Part shown: in pieces, positions 54,870 through 63,862 of the stretch | How the letters are laid out: each line of letters begins with the position of its first letter | Numbering within the stretch: the first letter of the stretch is position 1 | Notes under the pieces: model-generated | Database searches by the model: none | The model's input: the letters and a program-made list of their open reading frames with translations, nothing else | Told to the model about the DNA's origin: nothing | NCBI RefSeq assembly: GCF_021172165.1 | Contig: NZ_CP089096.1 | Location: 2,604,001 to 2,668,000, forward strand | Direction of reading: 5' to 3' | DNA length: 64,000 nt | From: Flavobacterium channae | GTDB lineage: Bacteria > Bacteroidota > Bacteroidia > Flavobacteriales > Flavobacteriaceae | Made by a program: the position numbers and the translations under genes

Positions 54870-54903
54870 CGCAAAGCTCGCAAAGGTTTTTCGCAAAGCT
54901 CGC
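54870..54903. repeat. CGCAAAGCTCGC direct repeat between dut and nucleotidyltransferase
   Basis: The 12-mer CGCAAAGCTCGC occurs at 54870-54881 and at 54892-54903 (22-bp period), with partial copies around it (CGCAAAGG, CGCTAAGA). It fills most of the 82-bp gap between two genes of one operon. On the gene strand it reads as GCGAGCTTTGCG repeats. GC-rich against its surroundings. No gene or hairpin terminator is present. Confidence 0.75.
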
Positions 54904-54936
54904 TAAGATTATATTTTTGATGTTTTTTCTGAACAC

Positions 54937-55371
54937 TTATTTTACTCCCGTACTACCAAAACCGCCCTCTCCTCGTGAAGTTTCTGATAATTCGGTTACT
55001 TCAATCCATTCCGCTCTTTCGTGTTTGGCAATGATTAATTGGGCGATGCGTTCTCCATTTTCGATTACGAAATCTTCATTAGATAAATTTACTAAAATAA
55101 CTCCTATTTCACCGCGATAATCAGCATCTACTGTTCCTGGCGAATTTAAAACGGTGATTCCTTTTTTAGCTGCTAGTCCGCTTCTAGGACGAACTTGAGC
55201 TTCGAATCCTATTGGTAATTCAATAAAAAGTCCAGTTTTTACAATCGTTCTTTCTAATGATTTTAAGGTAATCGGTTCTGAGATATTGGCACGTAAATCC
55301 ATTCCAGCCGAAGCAATAGTTTCGTAGTTCGGTAACTCGTGATTGGATTTATTAATGATTTTAATTTGCAT
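54937..55371 (-). CDS. dut: dUTP diphosphatase
   Basis: A 144-residue trimeric enzyme that hydrolyses dUTP to dUMP and PPi. The five motifs are present: ASAGMDLRA (1), [11 protein letters not shown] (2), [13 protein letters not shown] (3), RIAQLII (4) and [10 protein letters not shown] (5). It is intact. It lies one base downstream of the flippase gene and 82 bp upstream of the nucleotidyltransferase gene, an unusual home for a nucleotide-hygiene gene, but the tight spacing shows real co-transcription. Confidence 0.97.
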   Translation of the reverse strand: MQIKIINKSNHELPNYETIASAGMDLRANISEPITLKSLERTIVKTGLFIELPIGFEAQVRPRSGLAAKKGITVLNSPGTVDADYRGEIGVILVNLSNEDFVIENGERIAQLIIAKHERAEWIEVTELSETSRGEGGFGSTGVK

Positions 55372-55372
55372 A

Positions 55373-56833
55373 TTATTTTCTTCTGATAATCGTTAAAATG
55401 GTTTCTTTTTCATTTCGGTACACAAAGTACGCAAAAAACAATATTGATGCAATTCCGAATACATAAGTTTCACGTAAAATTGGCACATAAAACGAAATTC
55501 CGGAAAGCACAATTGCTAATCCTAAATAGGTAAATATTGATTTTTTATCGTAAGGAATTGGATATTTCTTTTGTCCCATGTAATACGAAATCAACATCAT
55601 GGTTCCGTATGCAAAAATCGTCGCAATAGCCGAACCCATGTAACTTATCATTGGAATTAAAATTAAGTTTAGAACTAAAGTTACTAATGCTCCAACAATG
55701 GAAATATAGGCTCCAATTCTTGTTTTATCAATTAATTTGTACCAAACTGACAAATTCGTATAAATCCCTAAAAAGAAATTCGCTAAAACAATTAATGGCA
55801 CTACATTCATAGCATCCCAATAAATAGCTTTTGGCACCAAAATCAATTTTAAAATATCGGCAAAAACAATAACTCCTAAACAAATGAACGAACCTAAAAT
55901 GACAAAATATTTGGTAATAGTTGCATAGGTTTGAGGTGCATTTTCATTTTTAGCATGACTAAAGAAAAACGGTTCAATTCCTAAAGTATAAGCTGTTCGG
56001 AACAACACCATAAACATTCCAATTTTATAACAAGCCGAATAGGCACCGATATCTGCCATATCTACTTGCATCCAATCCAATAAGATTTTATCGAAATGTT
56101 CGTTGATTGCAAAAGCAATTCCAGCAACTAAAATTGGCAAACCATATTGCATCATTTTCTTCCACAAATCAGTATCGAATTGCCATTTGATTTTGAAATA
56201 ATCGGGTAAAACAAATAACAATGTAACCAAACTTGCAATTAAATTCGAAACAAAAATATAGCCTATTTGAAAGTCATCGTGATAGATGGTTTGAATAATT
56301 GGATTTGAAGATTCATTTGCGATGTCTGGTAAATAAATCAAGAAAAAAACATTCAACAGCAAATAGATTAAAACATTTGAAATCTTAATTATTGCATATT
56401 TTATTGGACGACCTTCGGCTCTAATTTTTGAAAACGGAATAATTGCTAATGCATCTAATGCCAAAATCCAAATGGTAAAAACAACATATTGCACGTTGAT
56501 TTCTGACCAATCTGCCAAATCTTTTCTAAACAAAAGAAACAAAGCCAAAAATCCTATTGTTGACCAAAAAAGTGAAATGGTTGATGTTGAAATCACTTTA
56601 CTTTTATCTTCTTCTTTGCTGTAAAAACGAAAAAAAGCAGTTTCCATTCCGTAAGATAAAAGTACATTGAAGAAAACCAAATAAGAAAAAATAACAGAAA
56701 CCTCACCCATTTTTTGCTTATCTGTAAGATAATAAACTAAAATTGGATTTAGAATAAAACTCATAATTCTAGGCAAAACCGTTGCTATGCCATAGATTGC
56801 CGTTTGCTTAAAAAGACTTTTGTAGAGACTCAA
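55373..56833 (-). CDS. Polysaccharide flippase (Wzx/MATE-like)
   Basis: A 486-residue inner membrane protein with about 12-14 helices. The start ([36 protein letters not shown]) and the segment [19 protein letters not shown] are typical of the oligosaccharide flippase / polysaccharide biosynthesis family (MOP superfamily), which turns lipid-linked sugar units across the membrane. The substrate is unknown. It is the first gene of the cluster leading to dut, the nucleotidyltransferase, TPR, DUF4292 and the EnvC-like gene. Confidence 0.9.
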   Translation of the reverse strand: MSLYKSLFKQTAIYGIATVLPRIMSFILNPILVYYLTDKQKMGEVSVIFSYLVFFNVLLSYGMETAFFRFYSKEEDKSKVISTSTISLFWSTIGFLALFLLFRKDLADWSEINVQYVVFTIWILALDALAIIPFSKIRAEGRPIKYAIIKISNVLIYLLLNVFFLIYLPDIANESSNPIIQTIYHDDFQIGYIFVSNLIASLVTLLFVLPDYFKIKWQFDTDLWKKMMQYGLPILVAGIAFAINEHFDKILLDWMQVDMADIGAYSACYKIGMFMVLFRTAYTLGIEPFFFSHAKNENAPQTYATITKYFVILGSFICLGVIVFADILKLILVPKAIYWDAMNVVPLIVLANFFLGIYTNLSVWYKLIDKTRIGAYISIVGALVTLVLNLILIPMISYMGSAIATIFAYGTMMLISYYMGQKKYPIPYDKKSIFTYLGLAIVLSGISFYVPILRETYVFGIASILFFAYFVYRNEKETILTIIRRK

Positions 56834-56863
56834 TTCTGATTGGTTTTAGAATAACAAATGTAA

Positions 56864-57316
56864 TTAAAACTTTGGTTTTGCAGAAGGATATTCTAAAGCT
56901 GGTTTTTCAACAACATTGGTAATTTTTTGCTGGTATTCTTTTCCGTCTTTTGTAAAAATCAAAATTGCTTCGTTGTCTTTCGTTTTTATGCTGCTTTTCG
57001 GGCTTGAGTAGGATTGTGAATTGTCTCCTTCAAATTTTTGTTGGTTGGCTTCTGTTTTAATCATTGCCATAAAATGCAAATCATCTTGCTTGTCGAACGG
57101 CACTTCATATCCTTTAAAAACAAGTTTTTTTAATTGAACGTTTGAAGGCAATTCTTTTTTTAATTCTAAATTAAAATTAATACCGCTTCCGCCACCGCGT
57201 ACACCAGCAGTCCAACCTTGGTAAAAGGCTGAAACTCTAGATTCATTAACAATTTTTTCTTGACAAGAACAACTTGAAATAATCATCATCAACAATAATG
57301 GCAATATCTTTTTCAT
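56864..57316 (-). CDS. Hypothetical lipoprotein
   Basis: A 150-residue protein with a lipobox (IISSCSCQE). The mature part starts with Gly-rich sequence (YQGWTAGVRGGGSGINFNLELKKELP) and ends KPALEYPSAKPKF; the rest looks like beta-strands (NEAILIFTKDGKEYQQKIT). I do not recognise a family. It lies 5 bp after the GNAT gene and 30 bp before the flippase gene on the same strand, so it may be co-transcribed with either. Confidence 0.7.
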   Translation of the reverse strand: MKKILPLLLMMIISSCSCQEKIVNESRVSAFYQGWTAGVRGGGSGINFNLELKKELPSNVQLKKLVFKGYEVPFDKQDDLHFMAMIKTEANQQKFEGDNSQSYSSPKSSIKTKDNEAILIFTKDGKEYQQKITNVVEKPALEYPSAKPKF

Positions 57317-57321
57317 ATTTT

Positions 57322-57747
57322 CTATTTTAAATATTTTACAAAATGAAACCCTTTGGGCACAAATCCATGATTCATGTAGAATTTTTGTGCTCCAAAGTTG
57401 GTTGTATAAGCATCTAAAACAATCATATTACAATTTTCATCAATTGCTTTTTGATTAAGATATTCGGTCATAATACTTCCAATTCCTTTTGAACGAAAAT
57501 CGTTATGTACCACAACGTTATCTAGTTCTAAATATTTGCCGCTCCAAAGTTTTGTTCCAATCCAAAAACCGGCCAAACCAACTGTTGTATTGTTTTCCAC
57601 CACAATTAATTGTTTGTAATTGTGCGGAATCATTTTATCAAGCAAATTGCCATAAATTTCGAACGTATAATCGGGATACAATTGCTGAATAATGGGCAAT
57701 TGCGCTAACATTTGTTCTTTTGAAACCAACTCTACTAACTCGTGCAT
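57322..57747 (-). CDS. GNAT family N-acetyltransferase
   Basis: A 141-residue acetyl-CoA-dependent acetyltransferase. The acetyl-CoA binding loop is VHNDFRSKGIGSIMTEYL (the R/QxxGxG/A motif), preceded by LELDNVVV and followed by NFGAQKFYMNHGFVPKGFHFVKYL (motif B and C-terminal strand). The substrate is unknown. It starts one base after the S9 peptidase gene and is co-transcribed with it. Confidence 0.9.
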   Translation of the reverse strand: MHELVELVSKEQMLAQLPIIQQLYPDYTFEIYGNLLDKMIPHNYKQLIVVENNTTVGLAGFWIGTKLWSGKYLELDNVVVHNDFRSKGIGSIMTEYLNQKAIDENCNMIVLDAYTTNFGAQKFYMNHGFVPKGFHFVKYLK

Positions 57748-57748
57748 T

Positions 57749-60091
57749 TTACTTTTCTAATAGATTTTCGTTGAATAAATTTAAAATTCTTCGGTATTCA
57801 TCAACCCAAGAATACGTTTCGGTAAAACCGTGTGCTTCAACAGGGAAAACTGCTAAATCCCAATCTTTTTTACCTAATTCGATAAAACGTTGTGTTAAAC
57901 GAACAATATCCTGAAATTGTACATTATCATCAACCATTCCGTGTAACATCAACAATCTGTCTTGTAAATTATTAGCAAAATAAATTGGTGAGCTTTTCTT
58001 GTAAGCTTCAGGATCAGTTTCTGGGAAGTTCAAAATGTTAGACGTATATCCTTGGTTGTAATGCGCCCAATCGGTAACAGAACGCAATGCAGCTCCCGCT
58101 TTGAATTCTCCAGGTTTCGTTAACAATGCCATTAACGTAATAAAACCTCCGTAAGAACCACCATAAATTCCAACTCTATTCGCATCGATTCCTAAATTTT
58201 GAACCAAATATTTCTTACCATCCAATTGATCCGATAAATCTTTTCCGCCCATGTGACGGTAAATTCCTGTTCTGAAATCACGACCATAACCATCACTTGC
58301 TCTATAATCAATATCTAAAACTGTGTAACCTAAATCAGACAAAAGGTTGTGAAACATATATTCTCTGTGATACGTGCTCCAATAATTGTGTGCATTTTGC
58401 AAATAACCAGCGCCATGAACAAAAATCACAGCTGCTTTGTTCTTGTTTTCCGTCTTAGGTTGGTACAAACGAGCATAAACATAAGTTCCATCTTCCGCTT
58501 TAAACGAAATAACTTCTGGAGTTTTCCAATTGTATTTTTTAAATTCTGAAGAAGTTGAAAACGTAATTTGTTTCAAATCCGAATTTGGTTTATTTGCTCC
58601 AACATACAATTCCCAAGGTTTATTTTTATACGAATAGCGCACCAAAAGTGTTTTTTCATCAGGAGACACTTCTACTTCGTAGTTGCCATCTTTGGTTAAA
58701 ATTCCAGTCATTTTTTTAGAAGCGATATCCAATTTATAAAAACTTCTATTACCCGGATGTGTTGTCGTGGTTGTGATATAAAATGATTTGGCATCATTAG
58801 ATAATTTTACTTCACGAACTTCCCAATTTCCTTTTGTTAACTGCTCTTTTTTCTTAGTTTTTAAATTGTAGGTATACAAATGTGAAAAACCAGTTGCTTC
58901 TGATTGAAAGTAAATAGTAGCATTATCAATAAAGTCTAAAGTTCCGCCACCAAAACTATAATTTGGGATTCCAGGACCAGCAATCCAAGCTTCATCGTGT
59001 TGATGATCCAATTCTGAGATTTTACCTGAAACCAAATCCAATTGTACAATCCATCGGTGTTTATTGTCTTGACTTCTGATTTCTAAAACGGCATTTTTTC
59101 CGTCTTTGCTATAAACCGGACTCATCATTACAATTCCTGTTTCATAGTCTGAAATATCTTTAAGGTTATCGTATTCTTGAAAGTATTTTGGTTTGTCTTT
59201 GATTCCAGATAAATTCGAAAATGAAACATAATACGTAGTATCTTTTTCAACATTGAAAATTCCGAATTTATGTTTACTAAAACCATCCGTAGAAACTTTT
59301 GCTCTTGCTTTTTTACTTTCGGTAAAACCATCAGAAGTGATAAAATGCTCAACATTAGTTGATGTTTGGTTTGGATAATCGGAAAGTCTAAAAGTAACAA
59401 ATTTACCATCAGGCGACACTTTTACTTGTTCTAATGATGATTTATCGTAGAAGATTTCTTTTGGGAATTTCTCTCTTTTGTTTTTAGATTTCGCTTGATA
59501 CCAATTTGAAGAGGCTTCATAATCACGAACAAATTGAAACAATTCGTCTTGTTGACTTTTTAAGAACGAATCTTCTTCTTTTGATACTTTACCTTCTTTT
59601 CCAGGTTTAAAATTGGTTAACTGAATAATCGAAAAATCTTTAGTATTGAATTGATACACATTTCTATTTTGTTGAAAGAAAATAACATTCGAATTTAATC
59701 CTCTTTCAATTGCATTAATGCGGTCTGCTTGCTGAATTACTTTTTTGGTCTTTTTAGTCGATTTCGTATACGAATACAAAACACCTTGATTGGTATAATA
59801 CACCACATCGTAATCTTTTTGAGATGCCATGAAATTCAAATCATAAACAGGATTTGAAGTTGTTACTTTTTGTGGTGATTGTAACGAAGTGTTCCAAAAA
59901 TAAGTAGTATTTCCTATTTCGTTGTTTGGATTCCAATCGAATAAAACAGTTTGCCCATCAATAGACCAACGGTGATTTTCGGGTTGGTGTCCGATGAATT
60001 CATTTCCTTTCATGATTTCTTCTAAAAGAAGATTTTGCGAATGACCAAAAAAGGATAAAAATAACAGAACGAAATAAGAGAATTTTTTCAT
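57749..60091 (-). CDS. S9 family serine peptidase (dipeptidyl-peptidase type)
   Basis: A 780-residue exported peptidase. A signal peptide (ending SFFGHSQ) is followed by a beta-propeller domain (residues about 25-500, with repeated SPDGKFVTF and SPDEKTLLV segments) and the alpha/beta-hydrolase catalytic domain. The triad is Ser646 (GGSYGGF), about Asp722 (MVDDNV) and His754 (EAHGF). Related Bacteroidota enzymes (DPP IV/prolyl oligopeptidase) cut short peptides in the periplasm or on the surface. No T9SS sorting domain is present, so the periplasm is likely. Confidence 0.93.
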   Translation of the reverse strand: MKKFSYFVLLFLSFFGHSQNLLLEEIMKGNEFIGHQPENHRWSIDGQTVLFDWNPNNEIGNTTYFWNTSLQSPQKVTTSNPVYDLNFMASQKDYDVVYYTNQGVLYSYTKSTKKTKKVIQQADRINAIERGLNSNVIFFQQNRNVYQFNTKDFSIIQLTNFKPGKEGKVSKEEDSFLKSQQDELFQFVRDYEASSNWYQAKSKNKREKFPKEIFYDKSSLEQVKVSPDGKFVTFRLSDYPNQTSTNVEHFITSDGFTESKKARAKVSTDGFSKHKFGIFNVEKDTTYYVSFSNLSGIKDKPKYFQEYDNLKDISDYETGIVMMSPVYSKDGKNAVLEIRSQDNKHRWIVQLDLVSGKISELDHQHDEAWIAGPGIPNYSFGGGTLDFIDNATIYFQSEATGFSHLYTYNLKTKKKEQLTKGNWEVREVKLSNDAKSFYITTTTTHPGNRSFYKLDIASKKMTGILTKDGNYEVEVSPDEKTLLVRYSYKNKPWELYVGANKPNSDLKQITFSTSSEFKKYNWKTPEVISFKAEDGTYVYARLYQPKTENKNKAAVIFVHGAGYLQNAHNYWSTYHREYMFHNLLSDLGYTVLDIDYRASDGYGRDFRTGIYRHMGGKDLSDQLDGKKYLVQNLGIDANRVGIYGGSYGGFITLMALLTKPGEFKAGAALRSVTDWAHYNQGYTSNILNFPETDPEAYKKSSPIYFANNLQDRLLMLHGMVDDNVQFQDIVRLTQRFIELGKKDWDLAVFPVEAHGFTETYSWVDEYRRILNLFNENLLEK

Positions 60092-60237
60092 TGGTAAAAA
60101 TTGTTGTTCTTACAAATATACCAATAAAAATAAATGAGGTAAAAAAGGTTTTGTTAAATGAAATATGATTTTGTTTAGAATTTCTTTGTGGGAAATATGA
60201 TTTTGCAATATTTGATTATTGATGATAATTATATTTT

Positions 60238-60678
60238 CTACTTTTCTTTAAAATTAATAATCTTCTTAATCTTGTTATCATAATAAACTAACACAAAATC
60301 GCTAGTACTAGTTGGTATTGTACTTTCTAAACTTTGAGTTCTTTCTCCTAAATCATATTTTATTGTGTCAATAATTATTTCAAATTTGGTATAATCATCA
60401 GGACAATCAATTTTTCTTGTTTTAGTATTTATTGTTTTAAAAATCAAAGAAACAGCCTGTTTATGAACTTTTTTACTGTCAATTCCATAAGTCAAATAAA
60501 CTTCATCTATCAAATATTCATTACCTTCAAAAGAAATCACATTATCATCACCCATAAACTCTTTAATAAAAGCATTTCTTTCTTTTGCTTCTTTAATACT
60601 TCTAGGATTGACAATGAAAGTATCTTTCATGCATGAAAAATTAAAAACTAAAATAATAAGGAGAAATAATTTTTTCAT
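60238..60678 (-). CDS. Hypothetical lipoprotein
   Basis: A 146-residue protein with a lipobox (FNFSCMKDT). The mature part (RSIKEAKERNAFIKEFMGDDN..., FVLVYYDNKIKKIINF) belongs to no family I recognise. Within the longer frame the first codon is TTG at 60693; the ATG at 60678 begins the signal peptide and is chosen. A TATATTTG -7 box lies at 60723-60730. It stands alone between the S9 peptidase gene and the atp terminator. The function is unknown. Confidence 0.7.
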   Translation of the reverse strand: MKKLFLLIILVFNFSCMKDTFIVNPRSIKEAKERNAFIKEFMGDDNVISFEGNEYLIDEVYLTYGIDSKKVHKQAVSLIFKTINTKTRKIDCPDDYTKFEIIIDTIKYDLGERTQSLESTIPTSTSDFVLVYYDNKIKKIINFKEK

Positions 60679-60722
60679 AAAATATAAAATCAACTATAGA
60701 AAATAATTGTTTATTATTCTCA

Positions 60723-60730
60723 CAAATATA
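60723..60730 (-). promoter_or_regulatory. -7 element for the lipoprotein gene downstream of atpG
   Basis: TATATTTG on the minus strand, immediately beyond the T-tract of the atp terminator and about 45 bp upstream of ATG 60678. The -33 position would lie inside the terminator hairpin and shows no TTG. Confidence 0.45.
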
Positions 60731-60760
60731 AAACAAAAAAGTCCCAAATAAATCGGGACT
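60731..60760 (-). terminator. Terminator of the atp (F-H-A-G) block
   Basis: A 6-bp stem (AGTCCC at 60740-60745, GGGACT at 60755-60760) with a 9-nt loop, followed on the minus strand by six T. It lies just after the atpG stop. Confidence 0.8.
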
Positions 60761-60782
60761 CTCTTTAATATCTGAATTAAAA

Positions 60783-61640
60783 TTAGTTATTCAAAGCTTC
60801 CGCTCCACCAACGATCTCCAAGATTTCTCCTGTAATTGCTGCTTGACGCGCTTTGTTGTAAGTTAATTTTAATTGGTTTCTTAATTCTGTAGCATTATCA
60901 GTTGCTTTATGCATTGCTGTCATACGCGCTCCGTGTTCTGCTGCAAACGAATCTCTAATAGACTTGTATAATTGTGTTTTTAATGATTTTGGAATCAATG
61001 TTAACACAATTTCTTCTTTTGAAGGTTCAAAAATATAATCTGAAGCTACTACTTCACCACCAACAATTGGAGCTAAAGGTAAAAACTGTTGTGTTCTTAC
61101 AATTTGAGTAGCCGCGTTTTTAAATTCGTTGTAAATAATTTCGATTTTATCGTAATCACCTGCAACAAACTTATCCATTAATAGTTGTGCAATAGCAGCA
61201 GCATTTTCAAAAGTTAAGTTGTCATAAACTTCATTTTGAACATCAACTACATTATGCGTTTTACGTAAAACATCATTTCCTTTTTTACCAATAGCAAAAA
61301 CATCAACTTGTTTACCTTGGTAAGCATCAGCAACAACTTTTACTTGTTTGATAACGTTTGTATTAAACGCACCACACAAACCTCTGTTTGAAGTAATCGC
61401 AACTATAAGTACTTTTTTAACTTCTCTTTGAGCAGTAAAAGCACCTCCTACTTCTCCTTCAAGAGTTGCACTTAAGTTTTGTAATAGTTCAGTAAGTTTT
61501 TCTGCATATGGACGCATAGCAGTAATTGCATCTTGCGCCTTTTTTAATTTTGCAGCAGAAACCATTTTCATCGCCGATGTAATTTGCATCGTAGATGAAA
61601 CAGAAGTAATTCTATTACGTATTTCCTTTAAGTTTGCCAT
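60783..61640 (-). CDS. atpG: F1F0 ATP synthase gamma subunit
   Basis: A 285-residue rotor shaft of F1. The N-terminal helix (NLKEIRNRITSVSSTMQITSAMKMVSAAKLKKAQ) and the C-terminal helix (MTAMHKATDNATELRNQLKLTYNKARQAAITGEILEIVGGAEAL) form the coiled coil inside the alpha/beta ring, and ITSNRGLCGAFNTNV is conserved. It is the last gene of this block and is followed by a terminator; atpD and atpC do not follow here but about 57 kb further along. Confidence 0.97.
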   Translation of the reverse strand: MANLKEIRNRITSVSSTMQITSAMKMVSAAKLKKAQDAITAMRPYAEKLTELLQNLSATLEGEVGGAFTAQREVKKVLIVAITSNRGLCGAFNTNVIKQVKVVADAYQGKQVDVFAIGKKGNDVLRKTHNVVDVQNEVYDNLTFENAAAIAQLLMDKFVAGDYDKIEIIYNEFKNAATQIVRTQQFLPLAPIVGGEVVASDYIFEPSKEEIVLTLIPKSLKTQLYKSIRDSFAAEHGARMTAMHKATDNATELRNQLKLTYNKARQAAITGEILEIVGGAEALNN

Positions 61641-61650
61641 TTTGTTAATT

Positions 61651-61707
61651 TGGTATTGGGTTATGGGTTAAAGGTATTAGGACAGAAATTTCTTTTACCT
61701 AATACCT
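61651..61707. repeat. GGTATTAGG-type micro-repeat between atpA and atpG
   Basis: AGGTATTAGG (61672-61681) and CCTAATACCT (61698-61707) are perfect inverted copies. Around them are further GGTATT, GGGTTA and CCTTTGACCTAA units that make most of the 83-bp gap repetitive. It lies inside the atp transcript, so it is transcribed and can form a hairpin between atpA and atpG. No gene is present. Confidence 0.7.
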
Positions 61708-61723
61708 CAAACCTTTGACCTAA

Positions 61724-63301
61724 TTAATTATATTTTGCTGAAATTTCTTTAGCTACGTTTTCTAAAACGTCAGTAATTTTGTCATCAAATTTACCTGCTT
61801 TTAAAGCATCTAAAGTATCTCTATGTTTCGCGTTTAAGAACTCTAAATAATCTTTTTCGAATTCTTTTACTTTATCAACTGGCACATTTCTTAACAAGTT
61901 TTTAGAACCTGCATAGATAATTGCAACTTGACTTTCTACGTTAAATGGAGAGTTTAAACCTTGTTTTAAGATTTCTACGTTTCTCTTACCTTTTTCGATA
62001 ACGTTTAAAGTTACAGCATCTAAATCAGAACCAAATTTCGCGAAAGCTTCTAATTCACGGAATTGAGCTTGGTCTAATTTTAATGTACCTGCTACTTTTT
62101 TCATTGATTTGATTTGCGCATTACCTCCAACACGAGATACCGAAATACCTACGTTGATAGCAGGACGAACTCCAGAGTTGAATAAATCACCATCTAAGAA
62201 GATCTGTCCGTCTGTAATCGAAATTACGTTTGTTGGGATATATGCAGAAACGTCACCTGCTTGTGTTTCGATAATTGGTAACGCTGTTAACGAACCACCA
62301 CCTTTAACGATACCTTTGATAGAATCTGGTAAATCGTTCATGTTTTTAGCGATTTCGTCGTTAGCAATAACTTTACAAGCTCTTTCTAATAAACGAGAGT
62401 GTAAGTAGAAAACGTCTCCAGGGTAAGCCTCACGTCCTGGTGGTCTTCTTAATAATAAAGATACCTCACGGTAAGCTACTGCTTGTTTAGATAAATCATC
62501 ATAAACAATTAAAGCTGGACGACCAGAATCTCTGAAATATTCTCCGATTGCAGCACCCGCCATAGGAGCGTAAACTTGCATTGGAGCAGGATCTGAAGCA
62601 TTAGCCGCTACGATGATTGTATATGCCATAGCTCCTTTTTCTTCTAATGTTTTTGCTAAAGCAGCAACAGTTGAAGCTTTTTGACCTACAGCTACATAGA
62701 TACAGAATACTGGTTGACCTGCATCATAAAATTCTTTTTGATTTAAGATAGTATCGATACAAACTGTTGATTTACCAGTTTGACGGTCACCAATAACTAA
62801 CTCACGTTGTCCACGACCAACTGGAATCATAGCATCTACTGCTTTAACACCTGTTTGTAATGGTTCAGTTACTGGCTGACGGAAGATAACTCCAGGAGCT
62901 TTTCTTTCTAATGGCATCTCATATAACTCACCACCAATTGGACCTTTACCGTCGATTGGGTTACCTAAAGTATCCACAACACGACCTACCATTTGTTCTC
63001 CTACTTTAAGAGAAGCAATACGTTGTGTTCTTTTTACTGTAGAACCTTCTTTGATTCCTGTTGATGGTCCTAAAAGTACTACCCCAACATTGTCTTCTTC
63101 TAAGTTCAAAACGATAGCCTCTAATCCGTTTTCGAATTGTACTAACTCACCATATTGAGCATTTGACAATCCGTAAACACGAGCGATACCGTCTCCAACT
63201 TGAAGTACAGTTCCAACTTCTTCTAACGATGCACCAGATTCAAAACCTGATAATTGTTGTTTTAATATTGCTGAAATTTCAGCAGGTTTAATTTCCGCCA
63301 T
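61724..63301 (-). CDS. atpA: F1F0 ATP synthase alpha subunit
   Basis: A 525-residue non-catalytic nucleotide-binding subunit of F1. The P-loop GDRQTGKST is at residues 171-179, with family segments [55 protein letters not shown] and [35 protein letters not shown]. Complete. It lies 23 bp after atpH and 83 bp before atpG; that gap holds a micro-repeat. Confidence 0.98.
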   Translation of the reverse strand: MAEIKPAEISAILKQQLSGFESGASLEEVGTVLQVGDGIARVYGLSNAQYGELVQFENGLEAIVLNLEEDNVGVVLLGPSTGIKEGSTVKRTQRIASLKVGEQMVGRVVDTLGNPIDGKGPIGGELYEMPLERKAPGVIFRQPVTEPLQTGVKAVDAMIPVGRGQRELVIGDRQTGKSTVCIDTILNQKEFYDAGQPVFCIYVAVGQKASTVAALAKTLEEKGAMAYTIIVAANASDPAPMQVYAPMAGAAIGEYFRDSGRPALIVYDDLSKQAVAYREVSLLLRRPPGREAYPGDVFYLHSRLLERACKVIANDEIAKNMNDLPDSIKGIVKGGGSLTALPIIETQAGDVSAYIPTNVISITDGQIFLDGDLFNSGVRPAINVGISVSRVGGNAQIKSMKKVAGTLKLDQAQFRELEAFAKFGSDLDAVTLNVIEKGKRNVEILKQGLNSPFNVESQVAIIYAGSKNLLRNVPVDKVKEFEKDYLEFLNAKHRDTLDALKAGKFDDKITDVLENVAKEISAKYN

Positions 63302-63324
63302 TTTGATATATCTTTAATGGTATA

Positions 63325-63858
63325 TTAATTACTAAACTCTCTTTTTAAATTTTGCAGTCTGCTTGATACAGATGCATTGTATTGTTTGTCACCCATTCTT
63401 AAAATAAATCCACCAATGATAGCTGGATCTACAATATTTTGAATGGTAATTTTTTTATTTGAAAACGATGCAATTTTTGCCAATACTTTAGCTTCTAACT
63501 CAGAAGTCATTGGAACAGCAGTTGTTACTTTCGCTATTTCAATTCCATTAAGTTCATCGTATAAAGCATTGAACTGTAAAGCAACATCGTTTAATAATTC
63601 AAATCTTTTGTTAGCTAAAAGCAATTGAAATAATCCTTTTGTCTCTTTTTGAGCAGAAGTAAAAATTTCATTTAAAGAAGAAAATTTAATTTCTCCCTTA
63701 ACAATTGGGCTTTGCAAAAAGTCTTTTAATTCTGCACTTTCCTTAATTGCTTTTGCAATAGAAGTCATATCAGCATTTACTGCATCAACAGAATTATTTT
63801 CTTTGGCAATGTCCAAAATAGCTTTAGCGTATCGAATTGCTGCTCTAGTTCCTGCCAT
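63325..63858 (-). CDS. atpH: F1F0 ATP synthase delta subunit
   Basis: A 177-residue stator subunit that links the b-subunit to the top of F1. The N-terminal helical bundle (GTRAAIRYAKAILDIAKENN...) and the C-terminal segment ITIQNIVDPAIIGGFILRMGDKQYNASVSSRLQNLKREF are typical of the delta/OSCP family. It starts 4 bp after the atpF stop and is followed by atpA at 23 bp. Confidence 0.95.
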   Translation of the reverse strand: MAGTRAAIRYAKAILDIAKENNSVDAVNADMTSIAKAIKESAELKDFLQSPIVKGEIKFSSLNEIFTSAQKETKGLFQLLLANKRFELLNDVALQFNALYDELNGIEIAKVTTAVPMTSELEAKVLAKIASFSNKKITIQNIVDPAIIGGFILRMGDKQYNASVSSRLQNLKREFSN

Positions 63859-63862
63859 GATA

